Shown: positions 1-7,232 of the stretch, in pieces
How positions within the stretch are numbered: the stretch's first letter is position 1
How the letters are laid out: each line of letters opens with the position of its first letter
DNA from: Rhizorhabdus sp049889055
GTDB taxonomy: Bacteria > Pseudomonadota > Alphaproteobacteria > Sphingomonadales > Sphingomonadaceae
NCBI RefSeq assembly: GCF_049889055.1
Contig: NZ_JBLTWO010000015.1
Coordinates: forward strand, 9,449 to 73,448
Reading direction: 5' to 3'
DNA: 64,000 nt
Position numbers and translations under genes: made by a program
The notes under the pieces: model-generated
The model's input: only the letters and a program-made list of their open reading frames with translations
Databases searched by the model: none
What the model was told of the DNA's origin: nothing

Positions 1-2286
1 CTGCAGACCGCCCTGCCCTTCGATCATGAGGGGCTATTCGGGTCGATGAGCGCCGAGGTCGGCTATAACGATCTCTCCAAGCGCCACGATCCACGCTTCA
101 GCGCGGTGATCGGCAACAGCTGGGCGGACGGCAAGCTGGGAGCCCTGCTATCCGTTGCCTATGGCTCGCGGCGGATCAGGGAGGAAGGCTCCAGCAGCGG
201 ACGGTGGGAAAATCCCAGCGTCGCCGGCGCCTCGGCCGGATGCTTCCAGTCGCCGGGCCCTTGCAACAGCCCGGCGGGCGTCTACAGCGACGTCAACTCG
301 GCATGGCACGCGCGCTTCCCGCGTTATGGCCGGCTCGATTATGACTGGAAACGCCTCGGCGTCACCGGCTCCGTCCAGCTCCGCCCAACGGAAACGTCGT
401 TGATCACGCTGAGCGGGCTGTTCTCGCGCGTGTCCGGAACGCGCCTCGAAAACTATCTCGAGGTCGCTTCGCTCAATCGGGGCGGCAACCAGTCGAACCG
501 ACAGACCGACGTTCGCGATTATGTGATCAATGCCAAGAATCAGCTGATCAAAGCCACCTTCGACGATGTCGACATCCGTTCGGAGGCGCGGTTCGACGTC
601 CTGCGTTCTACCTTTCGTCAGTTCGGCGTGCGCCTCGAGCAGGAAATCGGCGATGGACTGAGCGTCGATGTCAACATCGGCCAGGCTCGCTCCGTCCAGA
701 GCAATCCGGTGCAGACCACCGTGTCGCTCGATCACTACGACAGCGACGGCTATTCCTACGATTTCTCGCAGAGCCAGAAGCGCCCGACGTTCCTTTATGG
801 CTTCGATGTCACCGACGCGGCCAACTGGACGTTCAGCAGCAGCGCGGCTCAGGGAGATGCGTCGCTGATCCGGCTTCGTCCGAACCGGACGACCAACAGG
901 ATCAGCACCGCTCGGCTGGACACGCGGTACGAACTGAGCTCAGATATTCAGCTGAAGAGCGGCCTTCTCGCGAAGCGCTACGACTTCGCGACCAGCGAGG
1001 AACGGCGCTTCATCATCAATGGGCAGACCGATGCGGCAGTGCCGCTGCCTGCAGGAATCGGCGTTACCGACATCAGCCGGCTGGTCGGTGGCTTCGGCAA
1101 AGGGTTCGGCGTTCCGTCGGGCACGCCCACCAGCTGGCTTGCGCCCGATGTCCGACTGATTTCACGCCTGCTCGATCTCGATTGCGACTGCGTCAACCAA
1201 TATGGCGACTTCCGGGTCGACTCCGCCAACCAGCTCGGCGCCAATCGCGACGTGCGGGAAACGGCGCTCGCCGGCTATCTGCAGCTCGATTTCGACACAT
1301 CGGTGGCGGGCATGCGCGTGCGCGGGGATGTCGGCTTGCGCTATGCGCGGACCCGTCTGCGATCTGGCGGCTTCGCAAGCACCCGCTTCGTCCGCGTGCG
1401 AAACCGCTATGACGATGTCCTGCCGACGGCCAATGTGACGATCGAACCGGGCGAGGACGTGCTGGTCAGGATTGCGCTTGCCAAACAGATGGCACGTCCT
1501 CAGCTCGCCGCGCTGACGCCCGGGGGCTCGATCAGCAATACGGGCCGGTCGCTGACCATCGGCAATCCACGCCTCAATCCCATCCGCGCCCGGGCGGCCG
1601 ATCTCAATGTGGAATGGTATCCGAACCGGGACACGCAACTGGCCATCGGCGTCTTTTACAAGAAGCTCTCCTCCTACATCCAGAATTCCAGCATCGCCGT
1701 GCCCTTCAGCGCTACGGGCTTGCCGGCCGAACTGCTCAGCAACGGCAACGACGCGAGCACCATCTTCCTCGTGTCGCAGTTCACGAACACGGGCGGCGGC
1801 GAGCTGAAAGGGTTCGAGCTGAGCGCGCAGCACGCCATGCGCTATCTGCCCGCACCCTTCGATGGGTTCGGGATCCAGGCCAATTTTACCCGCGCCAGCT
1901 CGAACGTCGACTATATCCTCGATGCAGGCGCAAACCCGCCCGTGACACTCAGCCTCCCGCTGGCGGGCATGTCTCGCAATTCCTGGAACGCCACGGCCTA
2001 TTATGAAAAGGGCCGCTTCTCGGCGCGGATATCGGGCGCCTATCGGAGCCGCTATGTCGGCGGCGTGCCGGCCGGCAATGGCAATGACGCCCGCGGGAAA
2101 TTGCACAGTTTCACCCTCGATTCCCAGCTGACTGTGCAAATCACCGAGAAGCTGCTGGCAACGCTACAGGCGCTGAACCTGACCGACATGACGGATAATC
2201 GCTGGATCAGCCTCGAGCGGCTGGAAATCGAGGAATCGTCGCATACCGGCCGGCAGTATTTCGTCGGATTGCGCTACACGCTTTAG
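1..2286 (+). CDS. TonB-dependent receptor, 5' truncated by the window edge
   Basis: The reading frame is open from base 1, so the start and the whole N-terminal plug lie outside the window; 761 residues remain. The visible part alternates short polar and aromatic strands typical of a 22-strand outer-membrane barrel, with a region like the conserved RPQLAALTPG / NPRLNPIRA stretch of sphingomonad receptors and a C-terminal strand ending in FVGLRYTL. Family members import scarce ligands (siderophores, glycans, other bulky solutes) across the outer membrane using TonB energy. The stop is one base before the start of a TTT-type binding protein, so receptor and inner-membrane transporter are probably one operon and may share a substrate. 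The substrate is not identifiable. An in-frame ATG at 46 is internal and not the real start. Confidence 0.9.
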   Translation: MQTALPFDHEGLFGSMSAEVGYNDLSKRHDPRFSAVIGNSWADGKLGALLSVAYGSRRIREEGSSSGRWENPSVAGASAGCFQSPGPCNSPAGVYSDVNSAWHARFPRYGRLDYDWKRLGVTGSVQLRPTETSLITLSGLFSRVSGTRLENYLEVASLNRGGNQSNRQTDVRDYVINAKNQLIKATFDDVDIRSEARFDVLRSTFRQFGVRLEQEIGDGLSVDVNIGQARSVQSNPVQTTVSLDHYDSDGYSYDFSQSQKRPTFLYGFDVTDAANWTFSSSAAQGDASLIRLRPNRTTNRISTARLDTRYELSSDIQLKSGLLAKRYDFATSEERRFIINGQTDAAVPLPAGIGVTDISRLVGGFGKGFGVPSGTPTSWLAPDVRLISRLLDLDCDCVNQYGDFRVDSANQLGANRDVRETALAGYLQLDFDTSVAGMRVRGDVGLRYARTRLRSGGFASTRFVRVRNRYDDVLPTANVTIEPGEDVLVRIALAKQMARPQLAALTPGGSISNTGRSLTIGNPRLNPIRARAADLNVEWYPNRDTQLAIGVFYKKLSSYIQNSSIAVPFSATGLPAELLSNGNDASTIFLVSQFTNTGGGELKGFELSAQHAMRYLPAPFDGFGIQANFTRASSNVDYILDAGANPPVTLSLPLAGMSRNSWNATAYYEKGRFSARISGAYRSRYVGGVPAGNGNDARGKLHSFTLDSQLTVQITEKLLATLQALNLTDMTDNRWISLERLEIEESSHTGRQYFVGLRYTL

Positions 2287-2287
2287 A

Positions 2288-3307
2288 ATGGGTCGAGTCG
2301 CAACTCCCACGCGCCGCGCAGTGCTTGCCGGTCTGGCCGCGACATCGGTCGTGGGCTGCTCCGGCGGGGCGCGGCGGCTTCGTATCATCAGCGGCAGCGG
2401 CGCCGGATCGGCTTCGAGCCACCTGCTCGCGATCTTCGCGCGCCACCTCCACCGCTATGGGATCGATGCCTCGGTCGAGGCGGTACCCCGCTCGGGTGGA
2501 AAGCTGGCGGCCCGCCATCTGTTCGAGGCACCGGCCGACGGTACGGTGATGGCCATGCTTCCGACCGGCCTGCTCTACGCAGATCTGTTGCGCGAAGAAG
2601 GCCTGACGACCGATCTCGCCGCCTTCCAGTGGATAGGCAATTTCTCCAGCGACCGCAGGGTGTTGATGGGCCGACCCGGCGGTACGGTCCGCCAGTTTCA
2701 GGATCTGGCCGGGCGCAAACGCCCGATGCTTCTGGCCACAGTCAGCGCCGTGTCGCCCGGCTATTATGAGGCGGCCATCGTCCGCTATCTGACCGGAGCC
2801 AATATCCGAAGCGTGCCCGGCTACACCGGCGGGGCGCGGAATTTTGCGCTGATCTCCGGCGAAATGGACGGTGTGATCGCCTCGATCGACGGATTGACCA
2901 AGCTGCTGGCCATGCCCGGTGCGACCGTCCTGTTGCGCCTTAACGGGCTTCCCATTCCGCCCGGGACCGCCGGAGCACCCGAGCGCGCGCCGCTACTCCG
3001 CGACGTCTCCCGCGGTGTGGACGCACCCGCTCTCCTCGATCTGGTGGAAGGGCATGCGAAGCTTGGCCGTATCGTTGCGATGGCGCCGGCTACGCCACCC
3101 GCCATCGTCGAACGGTGGCGCACGCTGTTCGATCTGGTGATCGGGGACCATGGATTTCGCCGCGAAGCCGCGACTGCCGGTTTCGTCATAGGCGGGCTGA
3201 ACGGAGCAGCCGTAGCGAACATGCTCGACGAACTGCTCCACCGCCGGCGATCGGCGCTGGTACCCGCCCTCCGCCGCGCCATCGCGGCGCAACCGCCGAT
3301 CTTCTGA
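2288..3307 (+). CDS. TctC-like solute-binding lipoprotein of a tripartite tricarboxylate transporter
   Basis: This 339-residue protein has the size and layout of the TctC/Bug family: periplasmic binding proteins that hand small organic acids to a TctA/TctB permease. The N-terminus carries a twin arginine at residues 9-10, a hydrophobic stretch and a lipobox VVGC with Cys24, so it is probably Tat-exported and lipid-anchored. The segment around residues 60-80 (PRSGGKLAARHL) and the later GYTGGARNFALISGEMDG match the conserved ligand-cradle pattern of the family (G..G..A...V..GE.D). It sits one base after the receptor and one base before the permease, implying translational coupling. The ligand is unknown; most characterised members bind carboxylates. 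Confidence 0.82.
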   Translation: MGRVATPTRRAVLAGLAATSVVGCSGGARRLRIISGSGAGSASSHLLAIFARHLHRYGIDASVEAVPRSGGKLAARHLFEAPADGTVMAMLPTGLLYADLLREEGLTTDLAAFQWIGNFSSDRRVLMGRPGGTVRQFQDLAGRKRPMLLATVSAVSPGYYEAAIVRYLTGANIRSVPGYTGGARNFALISGEMDGVIASIDGLTKLLAMPGATVLLRLNGLPIPPGTAGAPERAPLLRDVSRGVDAPALLDLVEGHAKLGRIVAMAPATPPAIVERWRTLFDLVIGDHGFRREAATAGFVIGGLNGAAVANMLDELLHRRRSALVPALRRAIAAQPPIF

Positions 3308-3308
3308 C

Positions 3309-5180
3309 ATGCCGGAGATTCTGGGGACATCGATCGAGCTGATCGGTCTGGCGCTGCTGCTGGGAACCGTCGGCGGTGTGCTGGCAGGGCTTACCCCGGG
3401 GATCAACGGCCGGGCGGGGCTGCTGCTTGCGACGCCCTTCGCGATCGGTCTCGGTCCCGTGGCGGGGGCGACCTTCCTGGTGGCCTTCCACGCCGTCGTG
3501 CACAGCACTGGTGCAATCCCCGCCATCCTTCTCGGCGCTCCGACCTCGGCGACCGAGGCGGCGACGGTCATCGACGGCTATGCGCTCACGCGACGCGGCG
3601 AAGCCGGGCGCGCCATCGGGGCCGCCCTCGGCGCCTCGGCGGCGGGAGGTGTGATCGGCGCGCTCTTCCTGATGGCCCTCGCGCCTGCTGCGCTGGCCGT
3701 GACCCGGCAGATCGGCGCTCCCGAGATTGCGGCGCTCTCCCTGGTTGGACTGTTGTCGATCGCGGCCCTGTCCGGCAGCGGCGTCGCTGGAGGCCTGGCC
3801 GGCGGCATTCTGTCGACCGCCACGGGCGTGATCCTGGCGCTGGTCGGCCTAGACAACTTCTCCGGCGTGGCGCGGTTCAGCTTCGGCCTGATCGAGTTGC
3901 ATGAAGGCCTGAGTCCCGCTGCCGTAGTGACGGGGCTCTTCGTGATCCCCGAGCTGATCCGGACATCATCGGCAAAGGACGCGACGCATGTCGAAGCGAA
4001 TATCGATCCCGGAGCGGTGCGAGCGGGCTTCCGCGAAGCGCTCACGCGGCGGTGGCTGCTCCTGCGGACCTCGATCATCGGCGCGGCCGTGGGCCTCGCG
4101 CCCGGGCTCGGTGCCAGCGTCGCCGTGTGGGTCGCCTATGGCCATGCCCGCCAGACCGAAAAGCCCGAAGTCCCGTTCGGTCAAGGGGCGCTGGCGGGCG
4201 TAATCGCGCCCGAAGCCGCCAACAATGCCAAGGAGGGTGGCGCCCTGGGCCCGACCCTGCTGTTCGGCATCCCCAGCTCATCCGGCATGGGCATCCTCCT
4301 CGCCGCATTCGCGCTGATCGGGCTGGAAGTGGGGCCGCGCATGGCGGGCGGACAGCCTTCCTTCGTCTATCTGATGGCGGCGACGATCATTCTCGCCAAT
4401 CTTCTTGCCGTCGCCATCAGCCTTCCGGTGCTGCCAGTGATCGGCCGGATCGCAACGCTCCGCAAAGATGCGGTATCGATCTTCGCACTGACCGCAGCGA
4501 TCGGCGTCACGTGGATGACCGATCCTTCGCCGGTCACCCTGCTCGTACTGGCCGCCATGACCCTGCTCGGCCTTGTGATGAAGGCGACCGACATTCCCCG
4601 CGCACCGCTGCTGCTGGGCTTCGTCCTTGCACCTATGCTCGAGTCCGGCCTGTTTCGTTCGGTTGCCATCTATGGCGACGCCGCCCTTTACCGCCCGGGC
4701 GTGCTGCTGATCTTCGGTATCGGCGCGGTGATTGCGGTTCCTGCGCTAGCCCGCTGGCGCCGGGGCAGCAACACGGCGCCCGCCGAGCGGGCCGCCATTT
4801 TGCCGCTCGTAGTGACGCTGTTTGGCGTACTGATGGTGGGCTCGCTTGCAGCCCTCTGGCATCATCCGACGCCTACACGCCTGCTGCCGGGCCTGGCCGG
4901 GATTGCCGGGCTCTGCGCAAGCCTGCAGCTGTTCTGGCGTATCGCCGGGACAGCACCGCGCGGTGCCGATACCGCCCCCTCCTCCCCCGACAGTTTTCAG
5001 TTGGCCGGCCTCGTCTGCTTTGCCGTGGCAATACCTATCATCGGCGTGGCATCCGCAGCGGGGCTGGTCGTCATCGGCCTGCTCGTCCGTCTCGATGGAT
5101 GGAGAACCAAGACCATCCTCGCCGGCGCGCTCACGGCGCTAGCCACGGCCGGCCTGACACTGCTGAGACCCGCCCTGTGA
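3309..5180 (+). CDS. TTT-family permease: TctA with a C-terminal TctB-like extension
   Basis: This 623-residue polytopic membrane protein is about 120 residues longer than a normal TctA (about 500). Residues 22-40 (GGVLAGLTPGINGRAG) and about 305-345 (EAANNAKEGG followed by LFGIPSSSGMG) correspond to the two inverted-repeat substrate motifs of TctA (GL.PG.. and the NNA...GIPGS block). From about residue 495, after a charged RWRRGSNTAP linker, four more hydrophobic segments follow, which is the size and topology of the small subunit TctB. No separate tctB is visible nearby, so the two subunits appear fused. It would use the proton or sodium gradient to import whatever the upstream TctC-like protein delivers. 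Confidence 0.8.
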   Translation: MPEILGTSIELIGLALLLGTVGGVLAGLTPGINGRAGLLLATPFAIGLGPVAGATFLVAFHAVVHSTGAIPAILLGAPTSATEAATVIDGYALTRRGEAGRAIGAALGASAAGGVIGALFLMALAPAALAVTRQIGAPEIAALSLVGLLSIAALSGSGVAGGLAGGILSTATGVILALVGLDNFSGVARFSFGLIELHEGLSPAAVVTGLFVIPELIRTSSAKDATHVEANIDPGAVRAGFREALTRRWLLLRTSIIGAAVGLAPGLGASVAVWVAYGHARQTEKPEVPFGQGALAGVIAPEAANNAKEGGALGPTLLFGIPSSSGMGILLAAFALIGLEVGPRMAGGQPSFVYLMAATIILANLLAVAISLPVLPVIGRIATLRKDAVSIFALTAAIGVTWMTDPSPVTLLVLAAMTLLGLVMKATDIPRAPLLLGFVLAPMLESGLFRSVAIYGDAALYRPGVLLIFGIGAVIAVPALARWRRGSNTAPAERAAILPLVVTLFGVLMVGSLAALWHHPTPTRLLPGLAGIAGLCASLQLFWRIAGTAPRGADTAPSSPDSFQLAGLVCFAVAIPIIGVASAAGLVVIGLLVRLDGWRTKTILAGALTALATAGLTLLRPAL

Positions 5181-5194
5181 CTCATGACAAGGAT

Positions 5195-6031
5195 ATGCCC
5201 GTGAACGCCCTGCTGCCGCTGGACGATGTGGAAGCCCAGGCGCGGGCAGCGTGGGACATAGGTTCCAAGCTGTGCACCAGCTGCGGCGCCTATCATCAGA
5301 TCTGGGGCCTGATGCGCCTGGCAGGCGCAGTCGGCGGGCCGAAGGTCGACGAGGATTTTCTCGGCCCGGTGCTGGGAAACGTGAAAGCAGGTCAGGGCCG
5401 CATATTGATCGCGGGCGCCGCCGATGCGGGGCTTCTCCAGCTGGTCGTCCACGCACTACCCGATCGGCCGCTCGATGTCTGCGTCGCCGATCGCTGTCCT
5501 GCCCCGCTCGCCCTCATCGATCGCATCGAGGCGCCCGATAGGGTGTCGATCAGGACGATGCAGTTGGACTTGCGCGAACTGACCCACGAGCGACGCTACG
5601 ATCTGATCCTTTCGCATTCGATGCTGTCCTTCGTGCCTGCTGCATCGAGGGCGCCGTTCCTCGACCGGCTGAGACGCGCGCTTGTTCCGGGCGGGACGCT
5701 TCTGCTTGTCCTGCGGACCGCGCCGAAACCGACCGAGGCTGCAGCGCTCGCGCATGATGATGTCTGGTTCGAGCGTGCCATGCGCCTGTTTGCCGATCAT
5801 CAGGACCTCAGTCGCTTCGCCGGCCCCGAGCTGCCGTTGAGGCTTAAGGACTATATGGCTGTCCGCACATCCCGCCTACACGCGTTCCACACTCCCGACG
5901 AAGTGACCGATCTTCTCCGCGAAGCTGGCTTCGTCCTCGTCCAACATCAGGAAAGCGGAGAGAGCACCCGGCTGGAAGCTGCCGGTCAGACCATCGTCAA
6001 ACGAAGCCACATCTTCGTCGCGACCACCTGA
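5195..6031 (+). CDS. Class I SAM-dependent methyltransferase-like protein
   Basis: 278 residues if started at the ATG at 5195 (a GTG at 5201 is an alternative). Residues about 70-160 show a Rossmann methyltransferase core: RILIAGAADAGLL for motif I, an acidic VCVADRC strand, and YDLILSHSMLSFVP followed by LRRALVPGGTLLLVLR for motifs IV-V. The N-terminus has CTSCGAYHQIWG, a C-x-x-C pair that might bind metal. It lies 14 bases after the TTT permease and so probably belongs to the transport operon; modification of the imported compound is a reasonable guess but not shown. The larger open frame running upstream from 4052 is a shadow of the permease gene. Confidence 0.7.
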   Translation: MPVNALLPLDDVEAQARAAWDIGSKLCTSCGAYHQIWGLMRLAGAVGGPKVDEDFLGPVLGNVKAGQGRILIAGAADAGLLQLVVHALPDRPLDVCVADRCPAPLALIDRIEAPDRVSIRTMQLDLRELTHERRYDLILSHSMLSFVPAASRAPFLDRLRRALVPGGTLLLVLRTAPKPTEAAALAHDDVWFERAMRLFADHQDLSRFAGPELPLRLKDYMAVRTSRLHAFHTPDEVTDLLREAGFVLVQHQESGESTRLEAAGQTIVKRSHIFVATT

Positions 6032-6038
6032 ACCCCGG

Positions 6039-7091
6039 TCAAGCGATGCTTCGCGCAGGGTCCGGAGACGGCACGGGCGGCACGGCGCGCCCGGTGCGCT
6101 GCTCGATCAGGGCCCTGATGGCTGACATCATCCGCGGCAAGGCTGCCCGGTTGTGTTGCGTGATCGGATTGGCGAAGCTGGGGTTGAAGTTCATCGTAGC
6201 GTTGCACTCGAACAGCACGATTTCGCCATCCTCGCGGATGCAGCAGTCGAGTCCGACATAATCGAGATCCACGCGCGACCGTATCGCCTGGACGCGCTCA
6301 CGAACGGCATCGGGCAATGAGGCGAAGCCGTTTACGAGACGATCGCGCGCTTCCTCGACCAGTTCGGGATGCGCTTCCATGACCCGGCGTGAGCTTCGGC
6401 CGTGGATCATCCAGTCGTCCGAGACCACATGTTGCCGCGTGATGATCCGGTCGCCGACGAAGAAGAAGCGCGTCTTGCGATAGAAGCCGTCGTGCTGCCG
6501 GACATCCACGAATTCGATCAGATTGTAGAGATGGGTGCGATCGCCGAATATCGCCGACAGGCCGTCGAGGTCCTGAGCGATGCCGACGACCTCTCCGTTA
6601 TGCGTACCCACCCGCCGGACAATTGCCGGAAAGCGGAAACCGGCCTGCTCGACGGCACGGGCGACGCGCTCCCGCGAGGGATTCTTGATCTGAAGGACCT
6701 TGGGAACATGAACGCCGTCGATCCCGGCAAGGCGCTTTGCGGTTTCGGTCCTGCTCGTCTTCGGCACCTCGAACGGGTTGCCGATGACGGGACGCTTTTC
6801 CTTCGCCACGATGCGCTGGACGATTTCCAGCGTTTTCGGATTCTGCATCTCGTCCGTGATCGCGTTCCACAGGACGTCGCAAGCCTGGAAATCATAGCGA
6901 CGGGGCTGACGAAAATAGCTGGGTGCGACATGCATGCGCCGCAATTCGATCGACGGACGCAGCAGCTTGAGCAGGACGAGCGCATCATTGTTCCCGGCGA
7001 CGATCGCTTCCCGCCGATACTCCCAGATAAGCTCGCGGGTGGCGTCGTCTCCGCAAATCAATCCGACAATTACCGGCTTTTCCTGAGCCAT
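6039..7091 (-). CDS. ATP-grasp ligase-like protein
   Basis: 350 residues. The C-terminal half has the ATP-grasp signature of RimK/glutathione-synthetase-like enzymes: a central FPAIVRRVGTHNGEVVGI strand pair, an adenine-binding YNLIEFVDVR, and a metal-binding block DYVGLDCCI...GEIVLFECNATMNF in which E and N would bind Mg2+. Such enzymes join a carboxylate to an amine or thiol through an acyl-phosphate. The N-terminal about 110 residues do not resemble a RimK N-domain closely. It converges on the methyltransferase (stops 7 bases apart) and is separated from the next upstream gene on its strand by a strong terminator. The substrate is unknown. Confidence 0.68.
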   Translation of the reverse strand: MAQEKPVIVGLICGDDATRELIWEYRREAIVAGNNDALVLLKLLRPSIELRRMHVAPSYFRQPRRYDFQACDVLWNAITDEMQNPKTLEIVQRIVAKEKRPVIGNPFEVPKTSRTETAKRLAGIDGVHVPKVLQIKNPSRERVARAVEQAGFRFPAIVRRVGTHNGEVVGIAQDLDGLSAIFGDRTHLYNLIEFVDVRQHDGFYRKTRFFFVGDRIITRQHVVSDDWMIHGRSSRRVMEAHPELVEEARDRLVNGFASLPDAVRERVQAIRSRVDLDYVGLDCCIREDGEIVLFECNATMNFNPSFANPITQHNRAALPRMMSAIRALIEQRTGRAVPPVPSPDPARSIA

Positions 7092-7158
7092 GTCGCACGC
7101 CCCTTTTGCAATCTCGCCTAGGGGTGAGCAGAAAAGGTTGCAACGGCTAGCAGCCGAA

Positions 7159-7192
7159 AAGCGGCGCCGGACTGCCAGGCCCGGCGCCGCTT
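7159..7192 (-). terminator. Intrinsic terminator of the cargo gene at 7233-9623
   Basis: A perfect 12-bp inverted repeat (AAGCGGCGCCGG with CCGGCGCCGCTT) around a 10-base loop. Read on the minus strand it is followed by TTTT, as expected for a rho-independent terminator closing the gene that ends at 7233. Confidence 0.8.
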
Positions 7193-7232
7193 CCCGTGGG
7201 AGCAGGTGGTGGGAGTGCCTGCCCCCGCGAGC

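Noticed and set aside
4052..5194. N-terminal 381 codons of the frame containing the methyltransferase
   Set aside because: Alternative frame of the permease gene; composition is Arg-rich and the methyltransferase domain begins only after 5195.
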